DNA of 64,000 bases, from positions 170,163,498 to 170,227,497 of the forward strand of contig JAPWDM010000001.1 in NCBI GenBank assembly GCA_035578155.1, given 5' to 3'. This document shows, one piece after another, positions 31,647 to 43,070 of the stretch. The notes beneath the pieces are model-generated. The model worked only from the letters and a program-made list of their open reading frames with translations, was not told the DNA's origin and ran no database searches. Each line of letters opens with the position of its first letter. Within the stretch, counting starts at the first letter, position 1. The DNA is from Brachynemurus nebulosus. Its lineage: Eukaryota > Arthropoda > Insecta > Neuroptera > Myrmeleontidae. Both the position numbers and the translations under genes were made by a program.

Positions 31647-32041
31647 ACAGTTATGTGTACAACACATTCTTCACGTACGCAATGTTGTATAAAAAACTTG
31701 TACAAAAACCAGTTCTACAACGACACACAAAAAAAAAGTTCATTCATTCGTTCGTTCAACCTACACAAGGCCGTTACAGAAAAAAAGTTTATTCATTTTT
31801 ATAAACAACAAATTCATTCATCTACAAAAAAATTTCACTTTCTTTCAAATTCAAAATTAATCAGTGTATGCAAATTAAAAAGTTTCGCTTTCACTAAAAT
31901 GCAAAAATTGGGTGTCAAAAAACTGGGTAAACTTGTGGCGAATCGGACTAGGTCAATATAGCGGGTTAACGGGACAATGTGGGTCAGTGGGCTAGGGGTC
32001 AATAAACCCATTTGTGCTGGAATCGGCATAGTCTTACTACT
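31647..32041 (-). repeat. Polinton right terminal inverted repeat (395 bp)
   Basis: Inverse of 14655-15048. It carries a 102-codon ORF on the plus strand (31653-31961), but the left copy breaks the same frame by a one-base homopolymer change, so I do not call a gene. Confidence 0.95.
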
Positions 32042-32047
32042 ATAGAA
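32042..32047. repeat. Polinton target-site duplication, right copy (ATAGAA)
   Basis: Identical to 14649-14654 and directly adjacent to the element end. Confidence 0.95.
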
Positions 32048-32747
32048 GTTTACTCACTCACTCACATAATTACTTGCTTTGGTTGGTAACTATGGAAATA
32101 ATACAATTTGTGTTCCCCTCATCTCAATTTCTGGAAGTCTTTTGGAGGTCGTTTACATTTTTTGTTAATAAATTTCAAATTCTATATAAGTGTATTGTAT
32201 TCGTATCACATTTATATTATTTATTGCGAATTTTATATTAGTCGTAGATAAAATATAGTACGTAATATACTATTATAAAAAGTTAGTAAAGAACTTAGTG
32301 AAAAAAGTTTCAGTAGTTAGTTACGACCTTACGATACTATGGGAAATTAGATGGAGTGTACTCCGAATGAATCTCTAAAATCACCTCGTGATGTAGCCAT
32401 CGTGTTCATGCTCGCCGAAGATGATGTCGTCATGCAACGATTTATTAAGGTATTCAGGAAAGGAACAATTGGTTCATACATATACACAGTTGAATAAAAA
32501 TTCACTAATTAGAATTCGAAATATTTTAATGAAATATTTTTACTGTTTATATTTAAGATGTTATGCAATTCATTTTCGATTTTTGGTAACTTCAGATCAT
32601 CGTTATCACTATTATAGTCGAATATTATATATTGATACATACACAAATTAGTATTAAATACGTTGTATGTAACTGGTATTTTAACAATGAAATTCACTTA
32701 TCTAAATCTGTAATAGTCGAGAGTGATATGAAAACTGTAATATATGT
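32048..32747. other. Gene-free flank
   Basis: Ordinary AT-rich sequence between the Polinton and the next hAT element; no supported feature. Confidence 0.4.
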
Positions 32748-32755
32748 ACTTTGAC

Positions 32756-33369
32756 CAGTAGCGTAGCATGCCTTGGAGGGGCCCTGTATCAAAATTAGTT
32801 GGGGGCCCAAATAAAGGGTAAATATTTCTCACAAAAGAGACAAAAATGCTTGCATTAAATTAAAATAAATATTTATTGATTAAATTATCGCTTCCTCCTA
32901 GAAATTGAGCTAGCCAAACAATTCAAATTAAATATACACTTTTCTTGTGTATATTTAATATAATTATAATTTTTCTTCGGCAAATTGATTTATTAAATTA
33001 TCTATAGCTGAAGACGGTTTCAGTTTTTCTAAAATTTCTGCCTCTATAGACAATAGTAATAAGTACGATAGCCGTTCCTGCCCCATCGAAGTCTCATTTT
33101 TGAAGTTACCCATATTGCCAACTTTTGGGCGCACGCTTAACTCGGGAAAAATAGAGATTGCTTTTTTCACTTTTGTCATTTCTGAACTGAAAACTCTATT
33201 ATAGGCACGTATGACAGTTTTTTTTATATGTTTTTTTCCCGGGAAGCACGAGATTAAGTGACATTGTGGATAACATTTTACTAATTTTTGCTTACACACG
33301 TTAGGGACCTCTGTAGCCCGGGATTCCAGTATCATTGATACTACTGATATGGCGGTAGCTACGCCCCTG
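32756..33369 (-). mobile_element. Internally deleted hAT element (614 bp)
   Basis: Left end CAGTAGCGTAGC and right end GCTACGCCCCTG are an inverted pair. A perfect 8-bp duplication ACTTTGAC flanks it (32748-32755 and 33370-33377). GGGGCCC-rich words sit inside the left end. It retains part of a transposase on the minus strand. Confidence 0.92.
32964..33240 (-). pseudogene. hAT transposase C-terminal (dimerisation) fragment
   Basis: An open frame, about 90 codons of it recognisable, ends with MGQERLSYLLLLSIEAEIL and DNLINQFAEEKL. This is the closing signature of hAT/zinc-finger MYM-type transposases (S.ERL..L.LLSIE ... II..FA..K). The catalytic core is absent, so it is a relic left by internal deletion. 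Confidence 0.8.
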
Positions 33370-33459
33370 ACTTTGACAACAATCGTAATGATTCTAAGGT
33401 GGAACAAGCACTAGTGGTTACTTGATCATTGTTGCTAAGCGAATTGAGTTTTATACTGT

Positions 33460-33790
33460 AACTAGCCGTATACCCACCTGAGAGGATTTATCATCATCAG
33501 CATCTCAGGTTGTTAGTCAGTGTTAAAAATTTATTAAATATTATTTACAATAGTCATTGTAGCATATGTTTATATAATATTTCTAACTTCTAAGATTGCC
33601 AAATTTCTATACAAATTTTCATCCCTTATTTAACCCACTTAGGGAATGAATTTTCAAAAATCATTTCTTAATGCTCACTTACGTTACATAAGGAACTCCT
33701 GTACAAAATTTCATCCTTCTAAACCCAACGGTTTAGACTGTGCGTTGTCTGTCAAGCAGTCAGTCAGTGTTAGAAATTTAGTAAGTAGAT
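33460..33790. repeat. Dispersed CAAATTTTCATCCC-type repeat fragment
   Basis: It contains ACAAATTTTCATCCCTTAT, TTAACCCACTTAGGGAATG, TTTCAAAAATCATTTCTTAA and a CAGTCAGTCAGTG word. The same order of words (TTTTCAACCCC, TTTTGGGATG, CAAAAATCCTTTCTTAATGC) recurs at 60080-60210. It looks like the 3' untranslated part of a LINE or SINE family; no coding sequence. Confidence 0.55.
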
Positions 33791-34930
33791 ATTAATGGTA
33801 CACTCAAAGAACAAAACGTTCATTGGACGAAACATTAACTTTTCGTTAATACATAATATGACATACTTAAGTTCGAAAATTGGATCTATTATACTTAAGT
33901 TCGAGAATTGTTTGGGACTATACATTTTGTCTTTTTGGTGGACACTTTCATATTAATTTTCGTTCCTTTCTACGCTTTCAACAATAGGTATTATTTTTAT
34001 TTCTGCTATTCAGACAAATAGTGAACATGTAAAGTGGGCATTCACGTCGAGACTTTCGTTTTACAAACTCTAAAACCAAGAAGACAATTTAGAAACTCTA
34101 GTCCCATCACATAAATCCGATTATGCAATATACATTTATATACATTGGCGTGGCTCGAATTTAATTTACAAATAACAAAAGAATAATAAAAAGACTTTAT
34201 TCAAACGATTTCGTTTTACGTACAACCACACGTACAAAATAACAAAAATAATAAATTATTATAAACATTTCGATAAAAATTTCTTTTAAGCCGATCTATT
34301 TTACATATGCACTACAATATAGTTATTTGTTATATTTTTTTTTTGTTTTGTCATTTCATTTTTTTTCTTTTTTTTTTTTTTTTGATCGTTTGTTATTGGT
34401 TGATAGTAAAACTACTGTCGTCGAACTGTATAAGTATATATTGGTATTGGTATAAAATGCATAATATGAGTTAACATCTCCAATTTTCCCAACAAATACG
34501 TAAGCAGTTAACGATTAAATTGTATGTGTATATAAGTAATTCAAACGTATGCTGTATGTGGTTATCAGTTACAGTAATTGCAGTAGATTTTTAAACACCT
34601 TGTCCGCCAATATATGTGCAAAGTACCCTCAAAGAGAAGAAATACCTTTAGACACGTGAAAATGAAAAGAATTTAATAATACTCAGTAAATGTTCATTAT
34701 TGTGGGTAGTGTTTGCTTTTAAAATGGGAAAGCCAAAATAGGCCCATACAAAATTCCTACAAGCTTCACAGCAGAAATTCTGCTCTGGTTTCTGATTACA
34801 TGTTTCAACGTTAGTTAATCTCGTCTCCCCCTGTAACTTTCCGAACATGCATCCAAGAAATTTGTAGCTACAGATACTAGCACTTGCTAAGAGCTCTGAA
34901 TTAAATAACAAAATATAATAATGGAATTTG
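33790..34930. other. Gene-free stretch
   Basis: No supported feature apart from a poly-T/pyrimidine tract at about 34330-34385. Confidence 0.4.
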
Positions 34931-34934
34931 ATGC

Positions 34935-35190
34935 CCGTTTTTAAGACAACAGTTCATAACAGACGTCACCCATTATGTTATGGGTGGAGGACAAAGGAAG
35001 CGCTGCGAAGGATAAGAATTGAAAGTTATGCGTCTACAGCCATCGTCTTAAGGAACTATGCCGATAAGTTGTGAAGGGAAACAGTAGAAAACCTTCACGA
35101 GTATAATCGGCCATGGGATTCGAACCTTCAACCTACCAGTCCACAAGTGTGAGTGCCTAAGCATGCCCGGCCACTCCGCTGATCCTCAAT
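34935..35190 (-). repeat. tRNA-derived SINE, copy 1
   Basis: On the minus strand the 5' end (about 35190) reads CAGCGGAGTGGCCGGGCATG, an A-box region, then GGTTCGAATCCCATGGCC, a B box, about 45 bases later. The body GTTCCTTAAGACGATGGCT and a GTCCTCCACCCAT tail follow. The same body occurs at 40915-41215. The head is too diverged to be a functional tRNA. Confidence 0.85.
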
Positions 35191-35214
35191 TAAATTAACA
35201 CTAAATTAAATTTT

Positions 35215-35405
35215 TTTCCTATTGGCAATTCAACAGCTAAAGTCATGTGCACGGTTGTAATGGAGGTACTGTTGATTTTGATGTAGGTATGAATTATTGA
35301 TAAATAATAAGGTATGGTAATGTAGATGACGTATCTCCCCCTGTTGGTTTTGAACTCGCGATCTACCAGACAAGAGCGGAGTTGCTAACCACTAGACCAA
35401 CCCGG
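35215..35405 (-). repeat. tRNA-derived SINE of a second type
   Basis: The minus-strand 5' end at about 35405 reads GACCCCGGGTTGGTCTAGTG (A box), with GCGAGTTCAAAACCAAC (B box) about 47 bases on. The body differs from the neighbouring SINE. It sits head-to-tail beside copy 1. Confidence 0.75.
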
Positions 35406-37397
35406 GGTCCAATTAAATTTATTTCGACTAAGTTTCATTTGTAACTTTTGGAGTTAGTGACGACCAAAAAGTTTTTAAAAATTCGAATTAGAAAAAATCA
35501 TTCTCAGTGAATTAAATTTTCTATCTGAATGCCTTTCGGTATTTGAAATTATTTCCCCATACTCTAATCCAAACTGTTGAGGAAAATGATAAAAAATGCA
35601 AAGGATAAAATTTTCAATTTTCTTAAAGTATACATATAGGTAAGTATAATGGGTGTCACTTCTAACGACTTCGTTGTACCCTATACCCTACCTTCGTTTT
35701 CGGTTATACATAGTACCGTAGCTACTATGTCCCTTCTTCGGGGTGGAACTTAAATTCGATCCATATACATTTTTTTTTTTATTTAATTTAACTGCATTAA
35801 CAATTAAAGTCATTCGCAGTATAATATTTAGATATACAGATACATTATGATATTACCGATAATAAAAATAATAATAAAATTGTAATATATAATAATTGTT
35901 TAGGTACAGATTTACTGGTATATTGTATGTATGTATTATTGTGTAATTAATTAATTAGTAGAAAAAAAAAATATAGTTAATGGGTATGTATCTACAATGT
36001 TTATAAATGTGTTATTAAAAGTTATATAAGTGATGACTGATCATTACTGTCTATATGTACAGAAATATGTAAATATAAGAATACACTACATATTAAAACT
36101 TAGGGTCTCTATATCTGTGAAATTAATTTTGTTGATTCCATATACATTAAAAATTTCCGTTACTATTTCGAGAAGGAAAAACATTATGTTACATTTTTTA
36201 AAAACTAGAGAGGAGTGATGCGTCATTCATTAGCAAACTTTCATTAGCAAAATTTACGTAACGTTTCCCAAATGTACTACCGAGCTTATACTTACCTCTC
36301 TCTTTACCCTCCCTTTATCTAAAAAAGTATTTTAGTTTTATCTTGCTAGGAAATGGTGTCCTGCAACAGGATACTTCAATTTTTTTTCTATTACAATTTC
36401 ACCTTCTACGACTGTAATACATAAATTCGAATTCATTCATTCTTTCGAGTTAAATAGAGTTGTTGGCTGGCTGGCGATGGCTCGGTCGTTTCAGAGTATA
36501 AGTAGGCAAACAGAGTTCGTTCACAAGATGATGATATTATCTACAATATTTAAATTATTTCAACGTCACTGTGTTTGGCAGTGAACAAACTATGTATTTC
36601 ACATAACATTTATAATATAACAAAAAATACCTGGTGTCTATTGACATTTATATAATACTCTAATAATAAGAGGTATAAGAATAACCGAGCCAGTCATGAC
36701 AGATCTATTTATACGAATGAGGAAAAAAGATAGTTTCGAGCTACATACAGATACTGTAACAGCAGGTTTTCAATAATAAGTTTACAAGAACCAAAAGTGC
36801 AACAGGATTAAATAGTTGTAATATTTACCATTCTGTTGTTTGATTAACACAGTTAGAAAAATAACAGGTCATACAAGTTTGCTTACCTTCCTAGGAACGT
36901 AAGTAATCGCTTAGCGTTAATTCGTAAATAGATTTTTTTATGGAAATAGTTTTTTTTTATGGACGACTACCACAATTTAAATAATAGTTTGTTTTACAAA
37001 CAGTTACGAAACGAGATGACGTAAGAGTGTCAATTGGAATTCAAAAATTCCAAAGGGTTATCCATGTTACATACCTAAATAATGCATAACATTATGCATA
37101 CTAATCCAGTAAAAATATCATCACTAAAGTAAATTTAATTTACAAAAATAAATTTGCAGGTCAAATTATTTTGTGAAAATTTACAGTTGATAATTATGTA
37201 AATTATTTAATTTTGTCTAAGTTTCACTGACTTTTTTAAAATTTTTAACAACGATGTCAGTGGAATTTTAACTGTCATTAAATTTTTTTTATTTAAAGCT
37301 TGTCATCAGTTATTTTTGATATTTCCTTGTAATTTTAGTATGTTTTGTGATCTGTAAGATATTTCTGATATGTATTTAATTATTATGGTGGCTTAAA
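35406..37397. other. Gene-free stretch
   Basis: AT-rich, no supported gene. A TATAAGTA word followed by a GTTCGTTCA segment lies in a slightly GC-richer patch near 36465-36530, but nothing downstream reads as an exon. Confidence 0.4.
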
Positions 37398-37696
37398 ATG
37401 TCTGGTGATAACTCTTGTGCTGCTAAATTTTCTTTAAATCATTCAAAACAAAATTTCAATTTATGTTCTTTCTGAGTCCCATTTGATTTAAATTTGTAAG
37501 TATTATTATAATTTTAATGCTTATATAAAAATACGTTAAATAATAAATAATTATTAATATTTTATAATAATTCAGTTAATATTTTCGATTTCGACAGTGG
37601 TTGGTGCTAATAGGTCGTGACAATCTAAATTCTCGTGTTGAATACTGTCATCAATTTCGCGTTTGCTCAATACATTTTGAAGAAAGTTGCTTTTAG
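37398..37696 (+). pseudogene. THAP zinc-finger relic in two exons
   Basis: Exon 1 (37398-37495, ATG start) ends at a GTAAGT donor and already contains an internal stop. Exon 2 (37598-37696) follows a TTTCGACAG acceptor and reads WLVLIGRDNL and VCSIHFEESCF. The W...C..HF order is the C-terminal half of a THAP (C2CH) domain. THAP domains head P-element-like transposases and many host proteins, so the source could be either. An in-frame TAG ends it right after the domain. Confidence 0.7.
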
Positions 37697-38783
37697 TTGT
37701 TCATATAATTTAACATGACCATTATCAACCCTCAATCTCATATGTACAAACACATACAATCACATAAGCAAAAAAGGACACACATAATTGTTTGTACTTA
37801 TATAAAAAAAAGATAGAAAGTTCGTTTCGCTACTGCCTATTGTGATAATCTTTTATTTATACTGTGCCACTACTATTAATTTTTATTAAAATAATATTTT
37901 CAATGAATTAGTTCATCATTTTTTCGGTTGCAAAAATAACTTACTGATACTTACTAAATTCTCAAACTGCAGCCGAGGCTACAAAAATAATACTTTCCTC
38001 GTTTTAAAATTATATTTTGTAAAATGTCATTATCGTATATGTATATGTGAAAAGTTTAATTTTTATGAGTCATTTCGACAAGAAATTGCTTTAGAAAATT
38101 GTACATTACACACTTGATAATGGTATGATATTTGAAAAAAGCTGCTTTTAATTTAGTAGAAAGATCCAGAGGACTAACAATGTAAGTTTATTATTTTTTA
38201 TAGGTAGTCCATCTCCATCTATCTGCTTAAAATAAATAGCTCATTCGACCTTTAAAAATAACAAAAAAATTGTTCGTGATTTTTTTTCATGTATCCTGAA
38301 AATTTTGTTTCTTAAAGTAGAAAGCAACATATTTTTCTAAAAAATATTTTTAAAATGTTTCTTTAACGGGAACCTATACTTTCAATTCCAACAATTCAAG
38401 ATTATATTTTTTCCGAAATATAATCGAATTGATTGAAATATGATTGGAATGAACGAAAAATTTCAAAAGAAAATTTTATTTACAAGTATTTAATATATTT
38501 CCACATGCCTTAACCGGACAACAGTTCCACTATTCCTACGTGAAATAATTGGTAAGGTCATAAAAACTTTCCCTCTCTGTATTTTACCTCGAGTTTGTTG
38601 CTATTGTTTTTTTGTATATTATCACATTCCGGTCTAAAGTAGTTATTAATTTTCTATTACCTGTCAAAAATTTGGTTCTATGCAATGTACTGTTGCATAT
38701 GATGCACAGATAATTAAAAACTTTCAAACGCTTCTATTTAAAATTAGAAAAATATCACATAAAACCTTCAAACACTTGCAGTC
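37697..38783. other. Gene-free stretch
   Basis: No further piece of the THAP gene or any other feature could be supported. Confidence 0.4.
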
Positions 38784-38791
38784 CTTTATAT

Positions 38792-39031
38792 CAAGGTCGG
38801 ATCTGGGGGGGGGGGGGGGCACGTGAAAATTTTTAGGGGCACCAAAATCGCAAGTTGAGGGGCGCCAAAACGGTGAATTTGTTGTTTTTTTTTTTTTTGC
38901 TCATCACTTACTTTTTGCAAGGAAAAATTTAAAAAATATCGGTGCGCCAAAATGTTTAATTTGGCGTTTCTCTTGGGGAGGGCGCCAACAGCAAAGTTTC
39001 CCCCCTCGTAATAGCTGTAGGTCCGGCCTTG
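38792..39031. mobile_element. hAT-type MITE (240 bp)
   Basis: Ends CAAGGTCGGATCT and AGGTCCGGCCTTG are inverted copies. Flanks CTTTATAT (38784-38791) and CTTTACGT (39032-39039) match at 6 of 8. The interior has G and T homopolymers and GGGCGCCAA words. Confidence 0.75.
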
Positions 39032-39536
39032 CTTTACGTTTATTCATTTTTAGCATTTTTAAAAACAGTTTATAAAAAAGTAATATGTCCCATTAGCTAG
39101 AAGACACTTAAATGGAAATTTAAAATATATAGTAATAACGACATATTTTTTTAATCAGCTAAATTATTTCTAATGTTATTAATAATCTGTAGGCAGATCC
39201 GGCCCCAGGGCTATGCAAAGTTGGCAGATGATATTGATTTATTCAGTGATATCAAAATTTATCATAATTTTACAAAGATATATTACAAAATTTATTGAAA
39301 AATTGGTAGTTTATTTGAATTGTATTCAAATTTTGATAATATTCTGGAAACTATATCAACTTTACCAATTAAATTAATTCTATTGTATCTACAGAAAGGT
39401 CTACTCCAGAAGTGAAGGTAATAAAATTTACTAACTTACCGTTAGTCAAGATCAATTCACTTCTTCAGTAATTTTATTCAACTTTCTAGTAGTGACCTCG
39501 CTACTTTTGGTACTTGGAGAGGTGTATACCTACAAA

Positions 39537-39735
39537 AAGTAGTAGGTTACAGCGATTCTGTACCAGAAGTAGTAAGGTTGCGATTCTACAATAAATGTAG
39601 TAGGATCTCAGCAGTTTTGTATCAAAAGCAGTAAGATCACAACAATTCTGTATCAAAAGTAGTAGAGTCACAGCAGTTCTATACTACGAATAGTACGGTT
39701 ACAGATTATAGTATATTATAATGGTTCTGTACCAA
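39537..39735. repeat. 31-bp minisatellite, about six diverged units
   Basis: Units run AAGTAGTAGGTTACAGCGAT / TCTGTACCA with lengths of 28-31 bp, e.g. starts near 39537, 39567, 39595, 39626 and 39657. The last units degrade toward 39735. Not coding. Confidence 0.75.
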
Positions 39736-40429
39736 AAGATTTACCAGACAGACAAGTATTTTTCCAAATGTATGTCGAAAACTGAATTATTAAATTTTGA
39801 TGAAAGTATAACAGAATGAAAAAATAATAGCCTTAATAATAATGACCATAGTTTAGACTACAAGAGTGTATGTTATAAAAAACTCTTCAGAGAAATTCTT
39901 TTTAGATAAAATTTTTTTCACAACGTTCTGTAACCGCTGTCATTTCAAAGAATTTCAATTTTCAATTAAAATTTTAATGACCGTATCAAACTCTACGGAG
40001 CCCGATTAATAACATCAACGTGATGTATCATATATTACTGTAAAAAGCACCGTGATACTCTCGGTATCAATTTATATTTTCTACTTAATACATTTTACGC
40101 GACCATACCAATGACCTAATTTCTCAATCAATGTCTATGACACCAATGATATATGTAAGCTTTGTACGAAATCCTGACCTGTATGTATATCTCTAAATAT
40201 TGGATACGTTCACAGAATTTGAAAAGGGTAATTATACCTCAAAAGCGACAAAGCTTGAAGAAAGATTTTTAAGTAATCTTTATGTATTTAACGGTCTTTT
40301 TTGTATTATCTATTGTCTAGTCAGTACACTTGCAATATGGATACCTTAGAGTCTAACTCTAAACACAGACCAAAACGAATTTCGGTATGAGCACGCAATT
40401 ACTTAGCATGATACCATTGTAGAGAAATA

Positions 40430-40880
40430 TTGATACTTAACAGACTCATATGCATAGATGAAACTTGGGTTAAGTTTTACATTCCTTTTCAAAGATATCA
40501 GTCAAGATCTTGGGTGGAGGCAGGCACTTAAGCTGAACTTCTACCACGTACAGAGCTATGCGAGCGGAAAATACTACTGGCTGTGACTACTGACTTTAGA
40601 GGGATTGCTTTTGGAGGAACTTATGGGGACAATATAGCTATGACCGGAGAGAGTTCTAAGTCTGTAAGCGCACAGCAGTATATTAACCAAATTAAAAATA
40701 GTTCAGGAACTGATTGAAAGTAAAGACGGATAGAACTAATTCAGCTACCATATTCTACGGATATGAATCCTTGTAATTTCAGTCACTTCGGTCACGTGAA
40801 CAGGAATCGGATACTTAATGCAGCAACAAAGAGGAGTTGGATTTTAAACTGAACAACATAATCTGTGAATTAAATGTAGG
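40430..40880 (+). pseudogene. mariner transposase fragment, decayed
   Basis: The plus strand reads LICIDETWVKFYIPF followed by QRYQSRSWVEAG, matching the first catalytic Asp region of mariner (iDETW..yY.P..K.QS..W). After a stop comes TTDFRGIAFGGTYGDN, then QQYINQIK, and finally LPYSTDMNPCNFSHFGH, equivalent to the mariner PYSPDLAPCDFFLF block. Several stops interrupt it and no terminal repeats were found. Confidence 0.85.
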
Positions 40881-40914
40881 TAAGTGGCAATATAATATAA
40901 CAATAATTTGCTTA

Positions 40915-41215
40915 ACGTCCGTTTATGAGACCATTTAGTCTATAATAGACGCCACACACATCATTGTATATTTATTTATTATTTTTATACGTTTTTACAA
41001 TATGGAGGACAAGAAAAGTGGTGTGAGGGCTAGGATTTTAGCAGTATGCATCTGAAGCCATCTTCTTAAGGAACTATGTCGATATTCGTCTGGAATTGGG
41101 AAGGAAAACTGCAGAAAACCTTAGCACAAGTATATAGCCGGCCGCAGGATTCGAACTCTCGATCTACCAGTTGGCAAGTGCACGTGCCTAAGCACACTCG
41201 GCCACCCCGCTGGTT
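40915..41215 (-). repeat. tRNA-derived SINE, copy 2
   Basis: From the 5' end at about 41215 the minus strand reads GCGGGGTGGCCGAGTGTGCT (A box) and GAGTTCGAATCCTGCGG (B box). The body GTTCCTTAAGAAGATGGCTT is shared with copy 1. The head resembles a Leu/Ser-class tRNA by its GGTGGCCGAG start. Confidence 0.88.
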
Positions 41216-41901
41216 AAAGATTTCTCAGCTGTATGGGAGCACGTAATCAGTATTTTGGGAGGTCTCTAATGAGTCTTGCAATGTTTAATGACATAGTGGT
41301 TAGTTTTTGTGAAAATACAGAAAATAAAAGATAGGTATTAATACAGAAGTGGGATGACCTAATACTTAAAATATATATGTTTTCGTTTATTTTCTCATTT
41401 ACCCGCAGTTTGAAGGCATTGTTATGTTTGTCACAGAAAACATATCTGGCTGTTATATATATTTTATATTTTATATTTCTATTTTTGTTTCCACATGAAG
41501 AGATATCGCTTCGCTGTACTACACCGTGTTGCCCGGCCTGTGAACTTGAATGCAGCAAAATTTTCCGAATGAATTTTAAGTAGGTAGGTTCTATTCATTA
41601 TTATATTTGCAAAAAGGTTTTTTCAACTCTTTTTCTCTCAATGTAAAATGCTATTCCATATCTATCGTGATCGCCGCATGCAATTTTAAAATGGATGTAA
41701 ATACTATAAGATGTGAGCTTTACAATTTTTATATAGGCAGTTAATGTTATACTTAGGGAAAAAAATCTAGTAGAGATTGTAATTGATGACATAATCCAGG
41801 AATCTTCAAAAGGCGGTGCGCATATCTCTGGGTTTACGTCAACGATGAATCAAATGTAGGTTATACACCGTCAGATTTCCATTATGGTGACAAAGTTCAT
41901 T

Positions 41902-42564
41902 GAGGGGTCTTTTACAAGTGATGTACTAAAAAACACTTTTGGGGGAATTTTTTTCGAGAAACTATTTATTGTAATGAAAAGAAAGTATGGTACATTAATG
42001 TACATATAATTAAGCTTATTTTGAATTTTTTTTGTCTGGCCTTCCATCTGCTCTTGTAGGCCTGTTTTGAATATCACATGTTGTAACGATTCTGTAAGTC
42101 CGACTGGACAAAAATTGGATGCATTCTTTTTATTTTGGTGTTTTCTGTAAGATTGTCTAGAATCAACCCATCAGACCTCATACTTTTTTTTGGCATCATT
42201 TTGAATAAAAAGGTAAGAAAAATTACTGTTTTTTAACCTTTCAGACGTTCTAAAAAATCGACTTCTTTATATTAGGGGCTGGTACTAGATAAAAAAAAAC
42301 ACCATAATAAAGAGAATGCATCCAATCTTAGTCCAATCGGACTTATAGTTTTCTTTGAATCATAGACACCGTTTCCTTTTTGGGTCTCTGACTTTCAGTA
42401 GGCTTACAAAGGCAGATGACTGATCAAAAATAAAAGAAAAAATGTTCGAGATACACTTAATTATATGTACTTTAATGTACAAAAGGTTTTTGTCCATTAC
42501 TATAAAAAGTACCCCTCCAAAAAAAAAAAAAAAATTATCGCACATCACTTTTAAAAGATCCCTT
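41902..42564. mobile_element. Foldback element with diverged arms of about 300 bp
   Basis: The left arm starts GAGGGGTCTTTTACAAGTGATGT and the right arm ends ACATCACTTTTAAAAGATCCC. Matching pairs continue inward: AATGTACATATAATTAAG with CTTAATTATATGTACTTTAA, and GGATGCATTCTTTTTATTTT with its inverse near 42305-42330. No transposase; target duplication not clear. Confidence 0.75.
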
Positions 42565-42826
42565 ACCTTAAATAATTATTACGTAAAAGTATGCGACTTA
42601 GAAATATAACATAAAATTATCTGAATTATGGGCCAAATTATCTTTAAACCAGACATTCCGAATTTCTGTTATAAATCAATTATTTATATTGCTTGGCTTT
42701 GCTCGCCAAAGGCATCAAAAGTAACATTCCTCATATTTCAATTGCATGGCTAATTTCCGTACCGTAAGACATCTACGTAGATATTCGTAGTAATAGTTTT
42801 AAAAATATTCAACCAAGACCCTAGAA

Positions 42827-43062
42827 CAGGGGTGGCCAACCCGCGACCTGCGGGCCGCATGTGGCCCGCCTTGAACCTTTCTTGGCCCGCGAGATTCATC
42901 ACACTTATACAAAATATATTTATTTTATAATGACCAAGGTAGTGAAAACCAATGTATTAAAAAATACTTAATATATGGGAACGTAAAATTTTTAATGCGG
43001 CCCGCGGAGTTATGATGCGCTTCTAAAGTGGCCCGTAAGATCATTTGGGTTTGCCACCCCTG
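42827..43062. mobile_element. hAT MITE, SPIN-like ends (236 bp)
   Basis: Ends CAGGGGTGGCCAACC and GGTTTGCCACCCCTG form the inverted repeat. A perfect 8-bp duplication CCCTAGAA flanks it (42819-42826 and 43063-43070). GC-rich GGCCCGC words near both ends contrast with the AT-rich surroundings. Ends of this type are shared by a widespread non-autonomous hAT group found across distant animals. Confidence 0.93.
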
Positions 43063-43070
43063 CCCTAGAA

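Larger units (their letters stand above)
14655..32041. mobile_element. Complete Polinton/Maverick element (17,387 bp)
   Basis: Boundaries are set by terminal inverted repeats that begin AGTAGTAAGACTATGCC on both strands and by the 6-bp duplication ATAGAA. The element encodes the defining Polinton set: protein-primed PolB, retroviral-type integrase, FtsK/HerA-like packaging ATPase, adenain-like protease, double-jelly-roll major capsid protein and penton-like minor capsid protein. It adds a PLA2/pX-like protein and several proteins of unknown function. Near-identical repeats and largely intact genes imply recent insertion. The capsid genes mean it may be able to form virions, as inferred for polintoviruses and adintoviruses generally. 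One frameshift, in the major capsid gene, is the only clear lesion. Confidence 0.97.

Noticed and set aside
31653..31961. 102-codon basic ORF in the right Polinton inverted repeat
   Set aside because: The left copy breaks the frame by a single homopolymer base, so there is no sign of protein-level conservation.
36465..36530. Host core promoter with TATAAGTA
   Set aside because: No downstream exon or supporting motif; the word is expected by chance in this composition.
41120..41215. Functional tRNA gene
   Set aside because: A and B boxes are present, but the fold is degraded and the sequence continues into a SINE body shared with another copy.
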